A stretch of DNA of 64,000 bases from JAGHBT01 sp035311885 (lineage in GTDB: Bacteria > Krumholzibacteriota > Krumholzibacteriia > Krumholzibacteriales > WJIX01). The notes under the pieces were generated by a model, which saw only the letters and a list, made by a program, of their open reading frames with translations, had not been told where the DNA came from and made no database searches. This document shows, piece by piece, positions 61,601 to 64,000 of the stretch; within the stretch, counting starts at the first letter, position 1; each line of letters starts with the position of its first letter. The translations under genes and the position numbers were made by a program. The stretch lies in contig CAZKNG010000001.1 in NCBI GenBank assembly GCA_964554125.1, positions 18,961 to 82,960 on the forward strand, given 5' to 3'.

Positions 61601-62509
61601 ATTCACATCAGCCGAGAGGCGACCCCCGATCTTATCCACGGGAAATTCCAAACTTTCCATTATTTGGCTAATCACCGGCAGCGGCTCACCCTGCAGCCCA
61701 AGCCGCAGATCCGAGAGGTATTCCCCGTCTGTTTCCACCGATCCGGTTACCGACAAGATAACCCCACCCACGGCAAGCCGGGTGGAATCGGAAATAATCA
61801 GGCCTTCTCTGATTTCGCCGCTATAAAAGAATGAAAATGGGATTTCAGGCAGGGCCTGGTACTTCATCATTCCTGTACCGATTTTTATCCTCGCGCTCCT
61901 GCCAGCATGTCCAGAACCCGGGCTCCCGGCCAGAAATAAGATTTGACCAAGCCGGAAATGTACCGGGATCACCCTGTCGATGTAACTTATATCCGCGCCT
62001 GTTACCCTGACTGCCCCCGCCTCTATATTCCATCTTTCTCCCTGCGCGGCTGTTTCCTTCAAACTATCCTCCGGGGGCGGAAACAGGGAATTCAGAAGGG
62101 GGAGGTTATATCCTCCGGTAGAATCCCTGACGACATTCAACCGGAGCTTGCTAATTATTATTGAATCGATTATTACTTTCCGGTTCAGCAGCGGCTTCAG
62201 ACGGTAGTTAAATTCTACCGCCCCTATATTAACTCCTCCGCCTATCGAATCCGGTGCCGGGATATTTATATCCCTGATGATTAACCTGGAAATGATATCT
62301 GTTTCCAGATCTCCAATCAGCGTTTCCTGGTGGGTAATAGCTGAAACCCGGCCCTGCATTACCCTTTTCAGGATATCCTCTCCGGGAGGAAAAGTAGCGA
62401 ATATCAGCAGAGCCGCTATCAGCAGAATCATGCCGCCACCCGCGATAAATAAATATTTCACAGCTGACCGCAACTTCACAATCCATTTATTAACAGGCAT
62501 TTTCATCAT
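58658..62509 (-). CDS. tamB: TamB-like translocation/assembly protein
   Basis: Very long periplasm-spanning protein, 1283 residues, with an N-terminal inner-membrane anchor (YLFIAGGGMILLIAALLIF) and extended beta repeats, as in AsmA/TamB proteins. The DUF490 C-terminus is clear: VWIDNNLAHLRSASDLSI, GRLVLEEGYILYLDRKFQVGEG, DIVSLLTLGATRSHLTGDTGN and VTYQTTVGHLNEQRINLNWELSRRW. Together with the overlapping Omp85 gene it should make a TAM-like complex moving lipids or autotransporter-like proteins to the outer membrane. The end LSLTYSLRFR with a terminal aromatic-basic pattern is typical. Confidence 0.93.
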   Translation of the reverse strand: MMKMPVNKWIVKLRSAVKYLFIAGGGMILLIAALLIFATFPPGEDILKRVMQGRVSAITHQETLIGDLETDIISRLIIRDINIPAPDSIGGGVNIGAVEFNYRLKPLLNRKVIIDSIIISKLRLNVVRDSTGGYNLPLLNSLFPPPEDSLKETAAQGERWNIEAGAVRVTGADISYIDRVIPVHFRLGQILFLAGSPGSGHAGRSARIKIGTGMMKYQALPEIPFSFFYSGEIREGLIISDSTRLAVGGVILSVTGSVETDGEYLSDLRLGLQGEPLPVISQIMESLEFPVDKIGGRLSADVNLKGPLSFPRGGARVVVPQIHYRGLAFEDCFLKVRGGPDTLAVDTLRAAAAEGVILADGFLSYSDGMKGRADLAFSSVRTENIWAIFRDPPSPLISGLEGHVSLDLNGPRWQEWGVKAEVQSRNTRYLSRPFENTELSLRLRDRHLNLDFSQEYCRVTGNVILGDSTLEGSVDAGIDRLELLAELSGVGQLSGMMTAKIDIEGTYGSPDLKTEIKADNLQVRGVFLDALYCMGRMEGTEVFLDSFSCGRDSLLVRAAGYFDRISASGRLSASLYDSGRVGVAGSADWPESTDIGKSAGCLDLDFSYPQTGLFYLKGSGRGMDIDALASAVSDTIPAGGVAEFEVTARGPVDSLSAGLRLQVERPTYHGVRMDSLRFNGSFENGILSVEEVYLKRAAQSLRGRLYMELAEDDAGGWTVSRGSATSGRIDVEQFNLEEFGSFLPEGWSIKGLAWIDLDWDGVICDPKPEGSLGVESAAWGRAGEEMRAVNGINISGTFADSVFILDTAEANVNGTPVSLNGSAALIPENRLKIDLRGGMETVQVFRARGILSREEQDLNIEMDSLNVCIFEPFVPGVKLTKGQLFASVHLNSTTEKTDITGNIRGKGLEIQPQALDRPVTKGRFFAELDGGTIRMEALSAGLGGGVIKGSGYADFDTTGISDISMLLHGRRVGFVINHDLEVNIDSLDLFWKRDGTYYKLGGNIDPGKIRYTRNFHLASIIPWTRRTKKVKTELPSLLARTRMEIKIAGADEVWIDNNLAHLRSASDLSISGFLADPGISGRLVLEEGYILYLDRKFQVGEGVGFFSDPAEINPDIIFRAFTNVTTYQQTKSTEYRITLEITGNAKDPIIKLISDPPLQRTDIVSLLTLGATRSHLTGDTGNVLKDRGKILASQQITGYAGRKLEKALGLDNVTVTGKILNPELIMAKKVSEGVTVTYQTTVGHLNEQRINLNWELSRRWVVEGSTSRRGDSSLSLTYSLRFR

Positions 62510-62556
62510 ACCGGATGAGATAGTCAGTAAATAGTGACATCTTTATTATCCATAAA

Positions 62557-62766
62557 TCAGCCATCCGATTCATATCTGTCACTGAACTTTTTCGAGGCAG
62601 GTACTCCGCCAATCCCCCAGTTCGTCATCGGCACTTCATGCACCAACACATCAACGGCCTCTTCGGGAACTTCAAGATCCGCGAATACTCTGGTTATACC
62701 CTTAATCACCTTTTCTGTCTTTTCTTCTCCGAAACCTTTCCAGACATGCGCGTGAATTACCGGCAT
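62557..62766 (-). CDS. 4-oxalocrotonate tautomerase-family protein
   Basis: 69-residue tautomerase with the N-terminal proline after the initiator (MPVIHAHVWKGF), the catalytic residue of the family. EEKTEKVIKGITRVFADLEVPEEAVDVLVHEVPMTNWGIGG is characteristic, the last part being the Arg/Trp active-site loop area. GGAGG lies 7 bases before the ATG. Physiological substrate unknown; members act on 2-hydroxymuconate or other keto-enol compounds. It is independent of the TamB gene by 47 bases. Confidence 0.93.
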   Translation of the reverse strand: MPVIHAHVWKGFGEEKTEKVIKGITRVFADLEVPEEAVDVLVHEVPMTNWGIGGVPASKKFSDRYESDG

Positions 62767-63152
62767 TTAATAACCTCCCTGTTTTTAAGCGATAATATCA
62801 TTTACGGCCGCATTAAAACAAGCAGTCATTCACCTTGGCCGTCGGTGTTCAGGGAATAATGGAAATAGGCAAAACGAAAAGCTTCATAACATTTATAGAG
62901 GTTCCATCCATGGTATAAACCCCTCCTCTAAAGATCCGGCAGATTTCGGTGTCCGGCAAGTGAGAATTGGTACTGGTGTTCTCAACAGAACGTCGGGAAG
63001 AAAGATAGGAAAATTGCACCTTTAGTGGTCTTTCAAAGAAACTGCCACCCTGTTCCTTAGAAACAACCCTAGGGAAATCTTTTTGTCTTGACAAGGAGAG
63101 GTCTCATAAGTGTTAGCTTGCAACATTGATTTCATCCGTTTCGGAAAATCTA
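62767..63152. other. 386-bp spacer, no credible gene
   Basis: No recognised gene. A minus-strand frame of 81 codons (63094-62849) has no ribosome-binding site, no family resemblance and a composition like noise. CAAGGAGAGGTCTCATAAGTGTT near 63090-63115 hints at a mobile-element end but no partner repeat was found. It lies next to the gene remnants at 63153-64000, so past rearrangement is likely. Confidence 0.4.
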
Positions 63153-63365
63153 TCAGTGTCGATTGAAAAACCGCGGATTGCTCTTAATGAAATCGTGAAT
63201 CCACCTTTCAAGAAATGATTCGTTTCTGGAGGTTTTGAGGTACCCATGCCCAAGCACCGCGATTATCAAGGCTCCCAGATTATAAACAATCAGATCCCAC
63301 ATTGTGTCGGTCAAACCAGAAGGATCGCCGAACATCTCCAGGTTAGCCGGGATTATAACCAGTGA
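63153..63365 (-). pseudogene. C-terminal remnant of an integral membrane protein
   Basis: The frame begins after a TAA at about 63374 and reads FSLVIIPANLEMFGDPSG then LTDTMWDLIVYNLGALIIAVLG, a pattern of a C-terminal membrane segment with a conserved DTMWD motif as in VanZ/DUF2238-like proteins, and ends FLERWIHDFIKSNPRFF. The N-terminal membrane helices are missing. The strand-opposed HNH fragment begins at the same place, so the gene was cut by a rearrangement near 63330-63375. Family identity is from pattern memory only. Confidence 0.5.
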
Positions 63366-64000
63366 GAATTATAAAGAACTCTTAAAAGAAGTAAAAAATG
63401 TGTCCACAAGAAGTGTGGAAAGAATTGTGGCCAGGCACTCCCCCGGGGAAAACTATTTCGATACAATCAAACCGATATTCCTTAGGACAGCTAGTTCAGA
63501 GGGGAAAAGCCCGGAGATGGGAAATAGAGAAAGTGGCAAGATATTTACCGCCGGCGCCGGTAGTAGAAAGAGAGATTTTTCATCAGCAGGAAACACCTCT
63601 TCAGATCTCCCCCGCGAAGATAAAGAGAGCAAAAACAGTGCTGAATATTCAAAGCGCTTTTTCCTCAAGCAGAAATACAAGCTCCGGTTCGCTGTGGATC
63701 CCGAATTCTTAAAAAAGCTTAAGAAAATAAAATCTCTTCTTTCAACAAAATATCCGAACGGGATAAACCTCGAACAGGTGTTCGATATCCTCATGGATGA
63801 ATATCTTAAGCGCCACAGCCCGGAGAGGAAAATAGAGAGAAGAGAAAACCGTGAGAGCTCTAAAAAGAGAAAACCAAAGTATGTTTCAAAAGATAACAGA
63901 AAGAGGAGGAAGGAAAACAGCGGGCATAGAACCCGAGATATACCGGCCGCCGTCCGTGATGAAGTCTACAGGAGAGATAAAGGGCGCTGCAGCTTCGTTG
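63304..64000 (+). CDS. HNH endonuclease-family protein, 5'-truncated and running off the window
   Basis: Open frame from 63286 to the right edge. Homology begins at about 63331: NISRLAGIITSENYKELL then VSTRSVERIVARH, the helical middle of the HNH family with LTxENxxELL. KQKYKLRFAVDPEFLKKLKK and YPNGINLEQVFDILMDEYL match the next block. A Lys/Arg-rich stretch leads to RDIPAAVRDEVYRRDKGRCSFV, the start of the HNH zinc-nuclease domain, cut by the window end. The N-terminal about 100 residues of the family are absent; a GTG at 63304 has no ribosome-binding site. Probably a broken gene or one with a novel start. Confidence 0.6.
   Translation, partial: MSVKPEGSPNISRLAGIITSENYKELLKEVKNVSTRSVERIVARHSPGENYFDTIKPIFLRTASSEGKSPEMGNRESGKIFTAGAGSRKRDFSSAGNTSSDLPREDKESKNSAEYSKRFFLKQKYKLRFAVDPEFLKKLKKIKSLLSTKYPNGINLEQVFDILMDEYLKRHSPERKIERRENRESSKKRKPKYVSKDNRKRRKENSGHRTRDIPAAVRDEVYRRDKGRCSFV

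Noticed and set aside
62849..63094. 81-residue minus-strand protein in the 62.8-63.1 kb spacer
   Set aside because: No ribosome-binding site, no recognisable family, and composition like random sequence.
63398..63712. 104-residue plus-strand frame at the right edge
   Set aside because: It lies in another frame of the HNH-family gene, whose own frame shows clear family blocks.
1..64000. CRISPR array, prophage or intact insertion sequence
   Set aside because: No spaced repeats, transposase or phage structural genes were seen; the HNH fragment alone is not sufficient evidence.

Overview
The window looks like a chromosomal piece, probably metagenome-assembled, of a Gram-negative bacterium of the FCB group or a related candidate phylum. 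The evidence is a BamA/TamA-TamB outer-membrane assembly pair, many predicted lipoproteins, a secreted beta-propeller protein ending in a FlgD-like (type IX secretion-like) sorting domain, and an ABC operon of the GldA/GldF/GldG type. G+C is moderate, TTG and GTG starts are common, and the gene order does not match a model organism I recognise. No rRNA, tRNA, CRISPR array, intact insertion sequence or prophage was seen. Positions 26993-27031 are an Illumina adapter remnant plus ten Ns, so this is a scaffolded draft.

Layout. 1-2.5 kb: tail of an unknown gene, a GT4 glycosyltransferase and a SUMF1-like lipoprotein. 2.7-11.3 kb: a minus-strand pyrimidine operon, pyrR-pyrB-pyrC-TPR lipoprotein-pyrK-pyrD-pyrF-anion permease, preceded by a PyrR-type attenuator. 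11.4-13.7 kb: an EamA transporter and a DUF2891 protein. 13.8-18.8 kb: a plus-strand gliding-type ABC operon behind a strong sigma70 promoter. 18.8-26.7 kb: propeller lipoprotein, saccharopine-dehydrogenase-like enzyme, LVIVD propeller, EamA transporter, M2/M3-like metallopeptidase, CoA-disulfide-reductase-like flavoprotein. 26.9-32.2 kb: fused ECF-type ATPase (damaged by the assembly artefact), LysM/TPR lipoprotein, larC, larB, dus. 32.3-41.5 kb: membrane and hydrolase genes, HAD phosphatase, S41 protease, tmk, MATE, CDP-alcohol phosphatidyltransferase, rsmI, threonine aldolase. 41.7-44.9 kb: HU, a structured intergenic element, and a preQ0 operon (queD-queC-DUF366-queE).

45-55 kb is the least ordinary part: a 1287-residue TPR protein coupled to a coiled-coil/TPR protein with four N-terminal cysteines, a cold-shock protein, then a sigma54-type promoter leading into a phosphoesterase and a PEGA-domain kinase homologue whose catalytic HRD is HRN. 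rsgA, an EIIA-Ntr-like protein and a short zinc-ribbon protein follow. 55.3-64 kb holds AT-rich spacers with gene remnants, a STAS-like protein, the GC-richer BamA/TamB pair, a 4-oxalocrotonate tautomerase and, at the right edge, a 5'-truncated HNH endonuclease-family gene abutting a truncated membrane-protein gene.

The best leads for new biology are the pseudokinase/phosphoesterase operon with its TPR neighbours, DUF366 inside the deazaguanine operon, the lysine-tailed PyrR behind its attenuator, and the structured element after queE. Family names come from remembered motifs; no database search was run.
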